From contig JAKAAL010000333.1 of NCBI GenBank assembly GCA_021802375.1, positions 1 to 5,641 on the forward strand: a DNA stretch of 5,641 bases, written 5' to 3'. The first letter of the stretch is position 1. The number at the start of each line of letters is the position of its first letter. The position numbers and the translations under genes were made by a program. Source of the DNA: Bacillota bacterium (GTDB lineage: Bacteria; Bacillota_E; Sulfobacillia; Sulfobacillales; Sulfobacillaceae). A model generated the notes under the pieces. It had not been told where the DNA came from and did no database searches. It saw nothing but the letters and a program-made list of their open reading frames with translations. Below are positions 5,037 through 5,641 of the stretch, in pieces.

Positions 5037-5241
5037 CTTCCCGTCGCGGGCTCCGCACCAAGTAGAACCATTCCACGTTCAAGCGCTCACCGCCGGACGA
5101 CGCCACGCCGGGAAGGCCTCCGACCTTGACGGAAGACAGGTGTCCTGCCTTCCAAATCACGGTCTCAGGTATCGCGCCCGGGTAAACTTGGGCACGGGCT
5201 TCACGCCACAGAACAACGCGGCAGTCGACGCAAAAACTCAT
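5026..5241 (-). CDS. Small hypothetical protein, family not recognised
   Basis: A 71-residue frame beginning MSFCVDCRVVLWREARAQVY and ending WFYLVRSPRREVGF. Codon third positions are rich in G/C and the composition looks coding (PGAIPETVIW, SVKVGGLPGVAS). I do not recognise the family. A CVDC pair near the N-terminus might bind metal if more cysteines lie upstream; the frame stays open to 5445 and includes VGVCP just before the ATG. AGGAGGT at 5255-5261 is 13 bases from the ATG at 5239-5241, rather far, so the start is uncertain. An in-frame GTG overlaps the AGGAGGT site. It could also be the C-terminal remnant of a longer gene. Its stop lies in the hairpin ahead of the next antitoxin, so the two may be co-transcribed. 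Confidence 0.45.
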   Translation of the reverse strand: MSFCVDCRVVLWREARAQVYPGAIPETVIWKAGHLSSVKVGGLPGVASSGGERLNVEWFYLVRSPRREVGF

Positions 5242-5549
5242 GGGGCATACGCCCACCTCCTCGAATCTATGCTGGCACCGACTCGTGAGAAAAGTCAATC
5301 GGGGCAATCCATGCCCGTCGTGTCCTATGGGACGGGTTCTAGGATGCGGACCGAGCGTAGCTGATAACCGGCTTATACTTAACGATACGAATAATGTTAT
5401 CCGGCCCTTTAGTGCACCAGGGACTACCTGCTCCCGATCAATCATCCAATCCGGATTTGCCTACATGACGACAGCCCCGCGGCGGGCAACGCTCACTCCC
5501 AAAATTTCAACGGCCGTAGTTCGAGAGCTACCGAGAAGTCGCGGTCTTA
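5242..5549. other. Gap between the small ORF and the right-edge gene, no supported gene
   Basis: The minus strand is open in one frame to 5445 (MIDREQVVPGALKGRITLFV...), continuous with the small ORF, but the upstream half has no ribosome site and no recognisable domain. A plus-strand frame (MGHTPTSSNLCWHRLVRKVN...) is equally unsupported. 5370-5400 is AT-rich (TTATACTTAACGATACGAAT on the plus strand) and could hold a promoter in either direction. Confidence 0.35.
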
Positions 5550-5641
5550 TCAACCGAGAATGCCAATCTTGTTCACAAACTCCTTGGGAGTGAGCACGTG
5601 AATTCGCTGGTCGCGGAGGTAGGCCTGCACCTCCTCCGCAT
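5550..5641 (-). CDS. C-terminal end of a possible PIN-domain toxin (partial, runs off the right edge)
   Basis: From the right edge the minus strand reads AEEVQAYLRDQRIHVLTPKE, then FVNKIGILG and TGA at 5550-5552. The pattern 'A.e...yL....I.vlTP.EFl..' is how many PIN-family proteins (putative toxin component, COG1569 type) end. Only 29 residues are visible. The catalytic Asp residues would lie outside the window, so the family call is tentative. The TA-rich neighbourhood supports it. Confidence 0.5.
   Translation of the reverse strand, partial: AEEVQAYLRDQRIHVLTPKEFVNKIGILG

Noticed and set aside
4597..5364. 255-codon open frame on the plus strand
   Set aside because: It lies antisense to the antitoxin, the mazF remnant and the small ORF. 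It has no ribosome site, low-quality composition and no recognised domain.

Overview
This window looks like an accessory, island-type stretch of a bacterial chromosome with mid-to-high GC. It is built from toxin-antitoxin (TA) modules, decayed genes and remnants of site-specific integration. The organism cannot be fixed from the sequence. Strong AGGAGG ribosome sites, TTG/GTG starts, a tRNA fragment with genome-encoded CCA and the mix of families (DUF1778/GNAT, DUF4037, MazF with DUF2281-like antitoxin) suggest a Gram-positive such as a thermophilic or acidophilic Firmicute, or a Chloroflexi-like lineage. This is a low-confidence inference.

Layout from left to right. Positions 24-91 hold the first copy of a 68-bp repeat carrying two TGGTGACGG boxes. 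A broken mazF (194-462, minus) follows. A complete DUF1778-GNAT module comes next (tacT 575-1117, tacA 1118-1414, minus), with a promoter and an overlapping palindromic operator at 1452-1480. After about 330 bp without a convincing gene there is a VOC/glyoxalase-like gene (1809-2198, minus). Divergent from it is a frameshifted and truncated DUF4037 nucleotidyltransferase-like gene (2458-2894, plus), fused to an unrecognised C-terminal fragment that ends at 3099.

The centre (3130-3533) is an attachment-site-like zone. It holds a 3' fragment of a selenocysteine tRNA gene (3331-3393, minus) that breaks at the anticodon arm, a 13/14-bp inverted copy of that break point at 3133-3146, and two more sets of TGGTGACGG boxes. 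This arrangement fits integration into selC by a tyrosine recombinase. No integrase gene is visible.

The right part, all on the minus strand, contains an intact mazE/mazF-type pair (3922-4173 and 3594-3950), a mostly non-coding stretch with a possible terminator, an antitoxin (4797-5000) with a decayed mazF (4621-4812), an unrecognised small ORF (5026-5241), and the C-terminus of what may be a PIN-domain toxin running off the right edge (5550-5641).

The genes do not form a metabolic pathway. The common theme is TA modules in different states of decay beside integration scars: two modules look functional (tacAT and the central mazEF), two MazF copies are broken, and one antitoxin has outlived its toxin.
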